44,107 nucleotides of DNA, taken from the NCBI GenBank assembly GCA_014084085.1, contig NPFB01000006.1, positions 207,002 through 251,108 on the forward strand. The letters are read 5' to 3'. This stretch comes from Hondaea fermentalgiana (taxonomy: Eukaryota; Sar; Bigyra; Thraustochytrida; Thraustochytriidae). Below the pieces are notes generated by a model. It was not told where the DNA came from and made no database searches. It saw only the letters and a list, made by a program, of their open reading frames with translations. This document shows positions 11,196-20,189 of this stretch, one piece after another (positions within the stretch are counted from its first letter, which is position 1; every line of letters begins with the position of its first letter). The translations under genes and the position numbers were made by a program.

Positions 11196-11447
11196 TGCAC
11201 CGACCGCGCGCGTGTCCCCTTTCCTCCTCCCTGCACGCGCCGCCTGCCCGCTCGAAGCAACGTTCGTCGGCTCGTCGATCTGCCTGCTTGGCTGCGTTCA
11301 CTGTCTCGTCGTCGTTGTGGTTGCTGTCTTTACCCGATCGTCTTTACCACGATCTCGCATGCTCTGCACGCTTTGCTTGCCTCGCTTCGCAAAGCCCAAA
11401 GCCCAAAGCAAAGCGTCCCGCGCGCACAGGGACGCCGCGACTGCGCC
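11196..11447. promoter_or_regulatory. Divergent promoter between DCTN6 and MTU1
   Basis: About 250 bases separate the two divergent ATG codons. The sequence is C/T-rich toward the MTU1 side. The MTU1 frame stays open upstream to 11373 but only with non-ATG codons, so I treat it as leader. Confidence 0.4.
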
Positions 11448-12755
11448 ATGCTCGCCCGCATTGCGCAGCGCGCGAGGGCGCGGCCCTTGCATTTCGCCAG
11501 CCGGCACGCGAGCAGCGCTCCGCGTGGTGGCGGCGACTCGGAGCTGGCGAGCACCGCGGCCAAGAGGCGGGTGGTCGTGGGCATCTCGGGCGGCGTGGAC
11601 TCGTCGGTGGCGGCGCTGCTGCTCAAGCAGAGCGGGCAGTTCGATGAGGTCGTGGGCGTCTTTATGCAGAACTGGGACCCCGGTGATGAGGCGGGCGACT
11701 CGTACACATGCCCCATTGCAGAAGACTACAAGTATGCGCGAGAGGTTTGCGAGCAACTGGACATTGAGTTGCACGCGGTGAACTTTGTGCAAGAGTATTG
11801 GAATGAGGTCTTTGAGCCATATCTGACAGGATTCAGGCGCGGGACGCCCAACCCTGACATATTTTGCAACCGGGAAATCAAGTTCAAGTGCTTTCGCAAG
11901 CATGTAGAGGAACGCTTCGGCAAGGACACGCATCTTGCGACGGGCCACTATGCATCGCTCCGTCGCGACGAGGCCGACCCGAACGCCCTACCGCTGCTCG
12001 TCAAGGCAGTGGATCCGATCAAGGACCAGACCTACTTTTTGTGCGGCGTCCCTGGCGAGGCGCTCCGTCGTGTGCACTTTCCGCTTGGTCATTTGCACAA
12101 AACACGTGTCCGTGAAATTGCGGCCGAGGCTGGTCTCTGCACAGCCAGCAAGAAAGACAGTGTAGGAATCTGCTTCGTGGGCAAGCGCAAGTTCGGGGAC
12201 TTTATCGAAGAGTACATTGAGCCTGTTGGTGGAGACTTTGTCAATGAGGATGGCGTTCATCTTGGTACACACAGCAATGTGCATGCTTTTACGCATGGTC
12301 AGCGTGCGCCAATCTCCGGCGCCGCCAGCAAAATGTATGTTGCGCGAAAAGATATTGCGACGGGCCGCATTCTTGTCGTCGACAATCCGCGTCACCCGCT
12401 GCTACTTGCGCAGGCCTTGCGAATACATCGCAGTGCGCTTTACTGGGTAAACGGTGAAGCGCCCGGGCCACTCGGTGAGAATCCTGGCAAGAGCACCTTG
12501 TCGTGCATGTGCAAAGTGCGCTATCGCACGCAGGATGTTCCCGTGACTCTACGCTTTACGGACGCCTCGTGCGAGTGGCTCGAGGTGCGTTTCGAGAATG
12601 CCGCTGGCAGCGCAACGTCGCAACAGGTTGCTGCCTTTTATTTGGGCGACGTGTGTCTTGGGGGCGGCGTCATTCATGAGGTGCAGAGCTTGGCTGGCGA
12701 GGATGCAGACTGCACCTCGACAACGCCGGAGATGGCAGCTTCGACAAGATTGTGA
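11448..12755 (+). CDS. MTU1: Mitochondrial tRNA-specific 2-thiouridylase (MTU1/TRMU)
   Basis: The enzyme adds sulfur to U34 of mitochondrial tRNAs for Lys, Glu and Gln, using ATP to adenylate the base and a relayed persulfide. The 435-residue product has the PP-loop SGGVDSS at about residues 47-53. The first catalytic Cys lies in the NPDIFCNREIKF segment, and the partner Cys lies in DSVGICFVGKR. ATGHYA and KDQTYFLCG blocks and a C-terminal beta-barrel are also present. The first about 35 residues are Arg/Ala-rich with almost no acids, fitting a mitochondrial presequence. The ATG at 11448 is the first in frame. Length matches bacterial MnmA plus a presequence. It is divergent from DCTN6. Confidence 0.94.
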   Translation: MLARIAQRARARPLHFASRHASSAPRGGGDSELASTAAKRRVVVGISGGVDSSVAALLLKQSGQFDEVVGVFMQNWDPGDEAGDSYTCPIAEDYKYAREVCEQLDIELHAVNFVQEYWNEVFEPYLTGFRRGTPNPDIFCNREIKFKCFRKHVEERFGKDTHLATGHYASLRRDEADPNALPLLVKAVDPIKDQTYFLCGVPGEALRRVHFPLGHLHKTRVREIAAEAGLCTASKKDSVGICFVGKRKFGDFIEEYIEPVGGDFVNEDGVHLGTHSNVHAFTHGQRAPISGAASKMYVARKDIATGRILVVDNPRHPLLLAQALRIHRSALYWVNGEAPGPLGENPGKSTLSCMCKVRYRTQDVPVTLRFTDASCEWLEVRFENAAGSATSQQVAAFYLGDVCLGGGVIHEVQSLAGEDADCTSTTPEMAASTRL

Positions 12756-13194
12756 GCGGGTTTTTCGAATCAACGTTATCCTTTCTTCCCATCCCGAAGA
12801 GAAACTGAAGGGATAGACATCGTGAGGCCGTGCGTTTTTGCCCTTTGTTGCATTACGACGCATCTAGCTTTACTTGCTTCGTGTCTTCGTTCTTTTCTTT
12901 TTTTTTATATAGTGCAACAAGGTGAACGTAGGCCTATGTGTCGTTGATTGACTGTTTGGCACTCACAGTTGTAGAGAAAAGAAAAGAAGAAAAAAGAAAA
13001 GAAGAAAAAGGGAATCTCTTGATGTATGTATGTATGTATGGATGTATATGAATGGATGCAAGAGTGGATGGAATCGTTGTAACGGGCTCTAGAGCTCGCA
13101 ACAAGACTGCTTGCGCGCTCGCACGCTCGTGCGCTCACACTGAGTTTGTATACGGGTCTGCAAGCGAGGACGAGACGCAAAATGGTCAAACAGA
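12756..13194. other. Convergent intergenic region, MTU1 and ARP1 3' ends
   Basis: About 440 bases lie between two converging stop codons. It holds T-rich sequence near 12890-12910, a purine-only run at 12973-13014 (GAGAAAAGAAAAG type) and a short (ATGT)4 array near 13022-13037. I see no gene. 3' UTRs and polyadenylation signals for both neighbours are expected here. Confidence 0.5.
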
Positions 13195-14409
13195 TCAGAT
13201 GCTTCTACGATGCAATATAGAAGCGCCATGCTCCTCGTAGTCCTGCTTCGACACCCACATGGACTTGAAAGTTGCAAGCGAAGCGAGAATAGAACCGCCA
13301 GTCCAGGTGAGCTGATCACGATTTGGTGGTGCAGCAATGCGAATCTTGACGCCGGATGCGGCAGCCTTGGGCGTCGCCTTGCGGACTTCATTGAGCATGC
13401 GGTCACCGAAACCGGAAAACATAGTGGAACCGCCGGCCAAGACAATTTGTGAGAGCAAGGTCTTGCGGAGGTCGAGATCAGACTTGAAAATTGCATCCAC
13501 AATGCAATGGTGTGCACCGGCGTACTCAAGTCCCACGAGACTCGGGTTGAAGAGAATTTCAGGCGCGCGGAAACGCTCGGGCCCAACATCAACGGTCGTC
13601 CCGTCGGGCAGCTTGAACGTGTACTTGCTCGAATGTTTCTCTTGCTCCAAGCGCTCCTCCTTTGTGGGGTTAAAGGCGACGTAGCAAGCTTGCTCCTTGA
13701 TGGCCTTGACGACCTCACGCTCTGCAGAGGTGTGAAAGACGTAGCCCGCTTTTCGCAAGAGAGTCATGAGGTGGTTGGTGACATCCCTACCGGCAACGTC
13801 CATCCGCGTGATCGCGTGCGGCATAGTAAATCCTTCATACACGGGGACAGCATGCGTAACACCATCGCCCGAGTCTAGCACGACGCCTGTGGTTCTCCCC
13901 GAGGCGTAGAGACTGAGCGTGGCTTGGGGCGACACAAAGAGCGCGGGTGCGCCAAAGGTCTCGAAAAAGACTTCTGCAGCGCGTTCGCGGTTTGTGCGCG
14001 GATTGAGGGGGGCCTCGGTGAGAAGAACAGGGTGCTCCTCGCTCGAAATATCGAGATTCTCGGAGCTGTACACGTGCGACCAGATCTTTTCCATGGCATC
14101 CCAGTCCCTCACGACGCCATGCTCCATGGGGTACTCAAGCGAAAGGACTCCGCGATGCTCCTCGGCCGTCTTGCCCACGAAGCTATCGCCCTCGAGCTTG
14201 GTCTGCAGCATGACACGCAAATGTTTGGGCTTGCCCACGAAGCTCGGGAAGACGATCTTGGGCGCGTCTCCGCCGGCGAATCCGGCTTTGACAGTTCCCG
14301 TTCCGTTATCAATCACCACAGGCTGGTTCGAGTCGATGCCTGCCCGCCCTGCCGCTCCGCCCGCGCCGCCACCAGCTCCGCCCGCGCCCGTAGCTGCTGC
14401 GGTCGCCAT
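13195..14409 (-). CDS. ARP1: Actin-related protein 1 (centractin), dynactin filament subunit
   Basis: Arp1 polymerises into the short filament at the core of dynactin, the adaptor that links cytoplasmic dynein to cargo. The 404-residue protein has the actin fold: phosphate-binding loops [14 protein letters not shown] near residue 35 and LDSGDGVTH near 178. [25 protein letters not shown] and GGSILASL...MWVSK are far closer to Arp1 than to conventional actin or other ARPs. The C-terminus ends on a basic HRR motif, like centractin, rather than the KCF of actin. About 24 Ala/Gly-rich residues extend the N-terminus beyond animal Arp1 (376 residues). The ATG at 14407-14409 is the only in-frame start before the conserved core. 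It is divergent from SEC62. Confidence 0.95.
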   Translation of the reverse strand: MATAAATGAGGAGGGAGGAAGRAGIDSNQPVVIDNGTGTVKAGFAGGDAPKIVFPSFVGKPKHLRVMLQTKLEGDSFVGKTAEEHRGVLSLEYPMEHGVVRDWDAMEKIWSHVYSSENLDISSEEHPVLLTEAPLNPRTNRERAAEVFFETFGAPALFVSPQATLSLYASGRTTGVVLDSGDGVTHAVPVYEGFTMPHAITRMDVAGRDVTNHLMTLLRKAGYVFHTSAEREVVKAIKEQACYVAFNPTKEERLEQEKHSSKYTFKLPDGTTVDVGPERFRAPEILFNPSLVGLEYAGAHHCIVDAIFKSDLDLRKTLLSQIVLAGGSTMFSGFGDRMLNEVRKATPKAAASGVKIRIAAPPNRDQLTWTGGSILASLATFKSMWVSKQDYEEHGASILHRRSI

Positions 14410-14992
14410 CGTGGATGGTGGTGGTCTTGCCTTGACGAGCTCGTCGTTTCGCCCGCCCGAACGCTGTAGATTCTACAGCGTTTCGCTTCCACACGAGCTC
14501 GGGGTCGAGCGAGCGACGCGAGGAGGCGTTCGCGCGCCAGCTAGCCAGCGCAGCCACCGCGCGAGCGAGCGAGCGGGCGGGCGGTCTCGCCGCGGGCTTT
14601 CTTCGATTGCAATCTTGGCTAATCGATCTTGCGGCGGTTGGTCGGCACGAAACGTCTCGAAACGTAACCCCCGCGTTTTCGACGTTGCGGTTTCGCGGAG
14701 AGCGAGCGGCTCGACTCTGCCAATGACAACGTGGCAACAGCCAGGACGAGCCAGCAGAGAGAGAGGCCGGGAGCAATCCCACTCCGCTCTCGCTCGCTCG
14801 CTCGCTCGCTCTCCGCGACGGTCCCGCGCTCTCTCGCGGCTGCGCGCGTGGCCCTTTCGCGCGGCGCCCGCGCTTCTCCGCAGGGCCTCGCGGTCGGCCG
14901 GTCGGTCGGTCTCTGCGGCGCTTTCTCGCGCACGCGCTGGGACGGGGTCTACTCGGGCGAGCCAGGCGAGCTCGGCGGCGAACGAACGGACG
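14410..14992. promoter_or_regulatory. Divergent promoter region between ARP1 and SEC62
   Basis: About 580 very GC-rich bases hold short GCGA/GCTC repeats (for example near 14560-14580 and 14784-14812). The SEC62 frame is open far upstream, but composition becomes Arg/Ser low-complexity, so I take it as leader. Both strands show long spurious frames caused by high GC. Confidence 0.4.
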
Positions 14993-16159
14993 ATGGCGAG
15001 CCCTGCAGCAGCCGCCGAGGCGTCGCCCGCGGCGGCAAAGGCCTCGGGCGCGTCGCTTGATCAAATGCTGCAGGACGAGCAGCAGGTGAAACGGTTCGCG
15101 AGCTACCTGCACGCCAACATCCCCCTGCGCGAGGCCGTGCAGATGGACAAGCGCGTCAACTACTTTCGCGGCAAAAAGCTGATCGAAGTACTGTGCGCCG
15201 GAAAACCAGCCAAAAACAAGCCACCATGCGAGACAGAAGAGGACGCCATCAAGGTGGGCCTCGCCCTCTTGCGCATGGGGCTCATCCACGCCTCCGAGGT
15301 TGCAGATAAGAAACGGCGGATTTTGCGACCCATTCGGACCAACGAGTTTGGCCCCGATAGCTACTTGACGTGGATCTACCAGGGTTCCAACACGATGCGC
15401 AATATGCTGCTCGTTTTGCTGATTGTCGTTGTCACGGCGATGTGCCTGTTTCCTGTGTGGCCCCAGTTTGCCAAAGTTGGCATCTGGTACGTTGCAGTGA
15501 CGATTTTGCTCTTCCTCTTTGTGCTCTTCACGGTGCGTCTTTTGCTTTACATTGTGTTTTGGACCATTGGTTTTGAGTTTTGGATTCTCCCCAACTTTTT
15601 CGACGACGATCTTGGCGTCGCAGACAGTTTTCGCCCAGTATACTCTTTCCAGACTGCCGACGATCTCATGCAGTCGTACTACTTTCGTATTTCGGGCGCC
15701 TTTGTGCTCATTGCCTTTGCCGCCTGGTGCTGGCAACAGCCAACCGAGTTCGACGAGCTTTACGCGCAGCAGATGGAGTTCCTCGCGGAGCTTTATGATG
15801 GCAAGTTGCTTGGCGACAAACCCTCGGAGATTGAACAGGCACTCAAGAATTCTGTCTTCAAGGTCGAGGAGCTCGAAAAGCTTATTGCTGAGGACAACGC
15901 AAGTCCCGGAGACGGCGGTGACGACGATGATGAGCCTGCTTTCGACCCTTCTGCGCCACGGTCTGCGGATGACGAGGTCGAAGACGTCGACGAGGATGAC
16001 GAAGCTCTCGAGGCCATCATTGAGGCCGACGAGGCCGAGGCCGCCGCAAAAGCTGCTGCTGCGGCTGCTGCTGATAATGATGGCGAGGATGACGAAGATG
16101 ACAACGACGGAAACGATGACGACGATGACGATGATGACGACGAAGATCTTGACATCTAG
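14993..16159 (+). CDS. SEC62: SEC62, ER protein translocation subunit
   Basis: Sec62 works with Sec63 and the Sec61 channel in post-translational protein import into the ER. The 388-residue product starts with an Ala-rich tail and the conserved cytosolic domain (VNYFRGKKL near 55-63, GLALLRMGLIHASEV near 89-103). Two transmembrane helices follow at about 137-156 and 162-192, with the conserved FWILPNFFDDD loop after them. A third hydrophobic stretch lies near 233-249. The C-terminus is an Asp/Glu-rich tail of about 120 residues, longer and more acidic than usual. I chose the ATG at 14993 because it is the first Met just before recognisable family sequence; the frame upstream looks like leader. 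Confidence 0.93.
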   Translation: MASPAAAAEASPAAAKASGASLDQMLQDEQQVKRFASYLHANIPLREAVQMDKRVNYFRGKKLIEVLCAGKPAKNKPPCETEEDAIKVGLALLRMGLIHASEVADKKRRILRPIRTNEFGPDSYLTWIYQGSNTMRNMLLVLLIVVVTAMCLFPVWPQFAKVGIWYVAVTILLFLFVLFTVRLLLYIVFWTIGFEFWILPNFFDDDLGVADSFRPVYSFQTADDLMQSYYFRISGAFVLIAFAAWCWQQPTEFDELYAQQMEFLAELYDGKLLGDKPSEIEQALKNSVFKVEELEKLIAEDNASPGDGGDDDDEPAFDPSAPRSADDEVEDVDEDDEALEAIIEADEAEAAAKAAAAAAADNDGEDDEDDNDGNDDDDDDDDDEDLDI

Positions 16160-16631
16160 CCCCCCAAACGTCTTTGCTTTTATCTTTTCCCTCCTCTTTC
16201 CTTGCTTCTGTGTCTTTGTTTCTTTCTTTCTTTCACGTTGCGCATACGTCTTCTGGACGCATGCACCGCACGTCTCCACACGCTCCGTCGATGCACTCCT
16301 CCCTCGACGCTTTCCACAAGGCTCTGCCCGCGACGCTGTTCTGCGCCACAGACCCGGAGACGGCGAATCTGCCGGCGGAAAAGGTGGCCCGCAGCCCGTC
16401 GCTATCCCCGCGCTAGGCAAGCACAAGCACAAGCAAGGAAGGTAAGGCGCGACCGCGACGCAGAACTGGACCTCGCACGAGTGGCGCACGCGCGGCAGCC
16501 GGCTGCAGGCGAGCGGCCGCACGCGGGACCGGGCCGCGGCAGGGCAGGGCAGAGCGCAGCGGGGCGCAGCGGGGCGCAGCGGGCCGCAGAAGAGCGCGAA
16601 AGAGCGCAGAAGCGCGGAGCGGAGCGGCGCC
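16160..16631 (+). other. Intergenic: SEC62 3' region and next promoter
   Basis: The first part is T/C-rich (16170-16240), typical of a 3' UTR here. The last 120 bases are strongly GC-rich with near-direct repeats of GGGGCGCAGC around 16559-16582, leading into the next ATG. No gene is supported. Confidence 0.4.
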
Positions 16632-17264
16632 ATGGGCAACCTCCTCGCGGCATGCAAGTTCGACGAGGACGCGGCGCCGGCACGCGCCGGCGGCGCGCAG
16701 GCGGCGGCGCCGACGGCGGCGGCGCAGACGCAGACGCGGGCGGCGGAGGCGGGCGCGGGCGGAGCCGAGGCGGAATCGGGCGGCCAGGGAGGCCTGCGCG
16801 CAGAGCCCGGGACCGCGGCGAGCGTGGAACCCGAGCGCGTCGGCGAGCGCGTCGACGACGCCGACGAGGCGCAGCAGCAGCAGCTGGAGCAGGACGAGAC
16901 CGGCGCGGATGCGGGCGCTGCGACATCGGACGGCATTCCGCTGGCGGAGAATATCGAGCACGCAGAGCTGGGGTCGCAGCATGGCGAGCTGGCCATCGCC
17001 GACGTGAACGCCGAGGCAGAGCCAGATGCGAGCGCTGTCGTTAAGGCCGACGCGGCGGGCAGCGACGCTGAGGAGATGAAGCAGAAGCAGGCCAAGGGCA
17101 AGGACGCCTTGAACCCTGACGAGATCCAGTCCGTGGCCTCGACGGCTTCGTCCTCCAGGCCGCGACGCTCGCCCAGCCGCAAGGCCGGCGAGGTGGCCAA
17201 GTCGGCCTCGCGCACCGTCAAGCGCGTGTTCACGCGCAAGAGCAAGAAGACCCCGGCCTCCTGA
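16632..17264 (+). CDS. Small disordered protein with likely N-myristoylation site
   Basis: I do not recognise this 210-residue protein. It begins MGNLLAAC, with Gly2 in place for N-myristoylation and Cys8 a plausible palmitoylation site, so peripheral membrane attachment is likely. The body (about 12-150) is Ala/Glu/Asp/Gln-rich and predicted disordered. The last about 55 residues are basic and Ser-rich (RRSPSRK, KRVFTRKSKK), which could add electrostatic membrane or nucleic-acid contact. Downstream lies a 245-bp tandem duplication. The ATG sits in a good CCATGG context. Low complexity means the frame could be questioned, but a clean ATG, a stop and a meaningful N-terminal motif support it. 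Confidence 0.6.
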   Translation: MGNLLAACKFDEDAAPARAGGAQAAAPTAAAQTQTRAAEAGAGGAEAESGGQGGLRAEPGTAASVEPERVGERVDDADEAQQQQLEQDETGADAGAATSDGIPLAENIEHAELGSQHGELAIADVNAEAEPDASAVVKADAAGSDAEEMKQKQAKGKDALNPDEIQSVASTASSSRPRRSPSRKAGEVAKSASRTVKRVFTRKSKKTPAS

Positions 17265-17273
17265 TGCTCCCGG

Positions 17274-17518
17274 TCTTGGTCTTCACTTCATCTTCATCTT
17301 GATCCACTCACACCCAGCGATCGATCGCATCCCTTCGTGCCATAGCCCCCATCGACCATGTATGTAGTAAGCCTCGCGAATAGAAGAAACTCCATCATCA
17401 TCGACCAAACCAGCTTCCCAAGCTTGGCGGCTTTTGCGTTGCGCACAGGTCAAGCAACACTAACCGCGGCTCGAACCGCGACCGCCGCCGAGTACTATAA
17501 CTAGCCAGCAGCAGCCGA
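17274..17518 (+). repeat. Tandem duplication, copy 1 (245 bp)
   Basis: This copy is nearly identical to the following block: the two share TCTTGGTCTTCA at the start, a CGATCGATCGCATCCC core, AAGCTTGGCGGCTTTTGCG, and end at ACTATA(A/G)CTAGCCAGCA. Near its end it has the inverted repeat CCGCGG-CTCGAA-CCGCG. It begins just after the stop of the small myristoylated-type gene. Confidence 0.9.
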
Positions 17519-17755
17519 TCTTGGTCTTCATCTTCATCTTCATCTTGATTTACTCACACCCAGCGATCGATCGCATCCCTTCGTGCCATAGCCCCCATCG
17601 ACCATGTATGTAGTAAGCCTCGCGAATAGAAGAAACTCCATCATCATCGACCAAACCAGCTCCCCAAGCTTGGCGGCTTTTGCGTTGCGCAAAGGTCAAG
17701 CAATAACCGCGGCTCGAACCGCGACCGAGTACTATAGCTAGCCAGCAAGCAGCAG
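17519..17755 (+). repeat. Tandem duplication, copy 2 (about 237 bp)
   Basis: Copy 2 follows copy 1 directly and ends about 40 bases before the next start codon. It differs by a handful of substitutions and small deletions (loss of CACT near 17703 and of CCGCCG near 17725). Very high identity suggests a recent event or ongoing gene conversion. Confidence 0.9.
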
Positions 17756-17795
17756 TCCTCGATTTTGCGACTTGAGAGCGCGCTCGCTCCGCGCC

Positions 17796-20087
17796 ATGGC
17801 CAAGCTTGCGGCCGTGGCGGCGCGGCACCATGCGCGGACCCATGCTGCCGCGCGCTGGGCACGGCGCCGAGACGGAAGCTCGCGAGAAGACAGCAAGGAT
17901 GGCGCCGATGCCGGCGACGGCGAGAACGTCGCGCCGTCGCGGATTCGCGTGGTCGAGGTGCCGAGGCCAAGGGGGCCGCAGACGTGGCTGGCAGCGACCG
18001 TGCTCCCCGACGGCACGGCGACGGTCACAGAACTGACAGCGCCGACTGAGTCAGCTTCGAGCGTCGCTCTTGGCGCGCAGACCAAGCTGCGAGGGCCCTG
18101 GGCCGGGACGGAAGACTTTGTCGTCGACGTGCACTGGACCTGTTCCGGCCAACAATCCCAACATGTAGAGGAAAATCGCGCAAGCGGAAAAGAGCTTCTC
18201 GTTGGCGTTAGTGATGGAACTCTGTGGAGATTCAAAATCATCATCAGCGGAGAGCATTTAGAATGCGAAGATAATCCAATACCGATCGCTCCATCATTCT
18301 GTGCGCCGGGCCTTACTTCGTTTGCCGTTGATGCGGAAGGAGGGATTTGGACAGGAGGTCTGCTCTCGCCGCCCACGTGCATTACTAAACAGGGACAATC
18401 GCATAGTCTTGAATCTGCCTGGGCTGGCGAGGTGACTTGTATCTTTCCAATACCCAAGGCGTCATCACACTCATCCTCTGCTTCGTCCTCTCCATCTGTT
18501 TTGCTCGGCTTCAATAACGATCTTGTGGCACTTTGCACAAGCTCCCAAGAGCCAGCGTTTATCAAATATGATGGTGAAAGTCATGGTGGCGTGAAAGACT
18601 TTGTCGTCGCTCGCAACAAGGAAAGGATTGAGATTCTCTGCGTTTTCGCCGATGGACAGGTAGGAAGTCTTGATGTGGACGCGCGCGAGATGTACACGCG
18701 AGTTGCTTTACCCGCGGAAACCACTGTTTTAGCCGTCACCATCTCCAACAGCGCCAATGTCGAAAACGAGGGCTGTGCAAAGCAGTTCTTGGTTTTTGCC
18801 ACTCCACAGGGGATCGTAAGACATGGTCTCGAAGACAAGTCCTCGTTTGCGGAAACCTTGGTCGATTGGACTGATGTCCTTTCTGTAGCTACACTTTGCT
18901 GCAAGTCAAAAAGTGGCTGCGCATATCTGGCAGTCTTGACGCGAAGCAAGCTTGTAGCTGCAGCGTGTCGGGAGGACGAAACAGAAAATACGCAAATTTC
19001 GGTCACGAGCGCATTGCGCAAGCTCGAGAGTCTAGCCGCCCGCGAGGAAAAACTTCAACTCACTTCATTAGAGCTTGATGCAAGACTTGAGAGCATCTCC
19101 AAGCTTGGCGTACTCACGACTGGGGCGCTCGCATGCGCCATACGAATGGAGGCAACAAAGTCGGTTTCGTGTTTACCTTTCGGCGGAGAAGCTGAATTTG
19201 GTGCTCACGACATGACCAGAGGAAAACTGATTGCTATAGCGACATTGACTGGGCCAAAACTACCACCAGATTGGACATGCATAGTGGCTGTGGAACAAGG
19301 CTCGGAGCTTGCGCCTGGAGCGACAGCGCCGCCACCTGCATCGATCTTTTCATGGCGCATAAATGAGCTGTGTCCTACAAGCACAAATACGAGTAACGAA
19401 AACGAATGCAGCTTCTCTGCAGTGGTTCCACTGCGTTCATTTTCAGAGGTTCCGGTTCGAGTGAATGTCTGGATCGTGCCACGAGGGCGAGAGCCTCGAG
19501 GCCATCTTATTGCATCGGAAAAATTCTCGGTGCTCTCCATGGCGCGCAGCATAAACTCCTCCAAAGGTAACTCTTCGCATTCTCACACGGCTGAACCTGC
19601 ATCCCGAGTGAAGCGATTGACGCAAGCTCTGCGACCACACGCCGCCACGGATCAAAATGTGCAAAATTGGCCCGTCGTTCTGCCTGGACCTGTTCCTGAC
19701 GACGACGCTTCCTTGGGCCGTGAGCGCTTGCGATGGGGCGAAGCCGTCCTCGAGGTCATTCATTGCGATGGGGATATTCCAACGCTCGATCGCGTTGTTT
19801 GCTCCGATCCGGCTCTCGCTGTGGCAGCCCGAGCGGCAATCGTTGAAGCGAACGCTGCCGCGCATGTCAAACTACGGTCTTCATTCGTACGAGATCTGGT
19901 GCAGCGAAGTCGCGCTGTTGAAGGGGTTTCAGAGCAGCTACTTGCCGATCTTTGTCGACACGAGCAGACGCCAGAGAATTGCACAACGAGTGAGATGATT
20001 GCATTATTGCAACGCAGCTGGCAACTTTACCAACGGCTGCGTTTTGGAACTCTTGTTTCGGACCAGGGCGAAAAGAAAACAAGCTAG
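17796..20087 (+). CDS. Unrecognised beta-rich and coiled-coil protein
   Basis: I cannot assign a family to this 763-residue protein. The first about 30 residues are Arg/Ala/His-rich. Residues about 45-390 are a series of short beta-strand-like segments in a propeller-like pattern (GVSDGTLWRFKI, FADGQVGSLDV, LLGFNNDLVALC). A charged coiled coil lies near 403-432. Another beta-sandwich-like segment follows near 470-590 (PPDWTCIVAVEQGS, VPVRVNVWIVPRG), and a helical C-terminus at about 650-763. Propeller, coiled coil, sandwich and helical tail is the layout of FANCB/FAAP100 in the Fanconi core and of BBS2/BBS7; either is only a hypothesis. The ATG at 17796 is the first in frame; the open frame above it starts with TTG. 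It converges on Ku70. Confidence 0.72.
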   Translation: MAKLAAVAARHHARTHAAARWARRRDGSSREDSKDGADAGDGENVAPSRIRVVEVPRPRGPQTWLAATVLPDGTATVTELTAPTESASSVALGAQTKLRGPWAGTEDFVVDVHWTCSGQQSQHVEENRASGKELLVGVSDGTLWRFKIIISGEHLECEDNPIPIAPSFCAPGLTSFAVDAEGGIWTGGLLSPPTCITKQGQSHSLESAWAGEVTCIFPIPKASSHSSSASSSPSVLLGFNNDLVALCTSSQEPAFIKYDGESHGGVKDFVVARNKERIEILCVFADGQVGSLDVDAREMYTRVALPAETTVLAVTISNSANVENEGCAKQFLVFATPQGIVRHGLEDKSSFAETLVDWTDVLSVATLCCKSKSGCAYLAVLTRSKLVAAACREDETENTQISVTSALRKLESLAAREEKLQLTSLELDARLESISKLGVLTTGALACAIRMEATKSVSCLPFGGEAEFGAHDMTRGKLIAIATLTGPKLPPDWTCIVAVEQGSELAPGATAPPPASIFSWRINELCPTSTNTSNENECSFSAVVPLRSFSEVPVRVNVWIVPRGREPRGHLIASEKFSVLSMARSINSSKGNSSHSHTAEPASRVKRLTQALRPHAATDQNVQNWPVVLPGPVPDDDASLGRERLRWGEAVLEVIHCDGDIPTLDRVVCSDPALAVAARAAIVEANAAAHVKLRSSFVRDLVQRSRAVEGVSEQLLADLCRHEQTPENCTTSEMIALLQRSWQLYQRLRFGTLVSDQGEKKTS

Positions 20088-20144
20088 GCCAATTTCTGTT
20101 GGACATAATGAACATTTCTAAACGGAGCTGCCATGGACGTTGAA

Positions 20145-20150
20145 AATAAA
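20145..20150 (+). terminator. Candidate poly(A) signal
   Basis: AATAAA lies 57 bases after the stop of the preceding plus-strand gene and about 40 bases before the Ku70 stop on the other strand, in a 102-base convergent spacer. Confidence 0.4.
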
Positions 20151-20189
20151 ATCATTGCTCGCATATTTGAATTGTGACCACGTCAGACG

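Noticed and set aside
11373..11447. Longer MTU1 N-terminus
   Set aside because: The frame is open back to 11373 but begins with TTG; the first ATG, at 11448, starts a good mitochondrial presequence.
14309..17245. 978-codon minus-strand frame across the ARP1-SEC62 interval
   Set aside because: It runs antisense through SEC62 and intergenic DNA, is low-complexity Arg/Ser/Val, and resembles no protein.
17460..17560. tRNA gene in the tandem duplication
   Set aside because: A B-box-like GGTTCGAGCC and T-arm-like hairpin exist on the minus strand, but the A-box-like element is only about 28 bases away and no acceptor or anticodon stem can be drawn.
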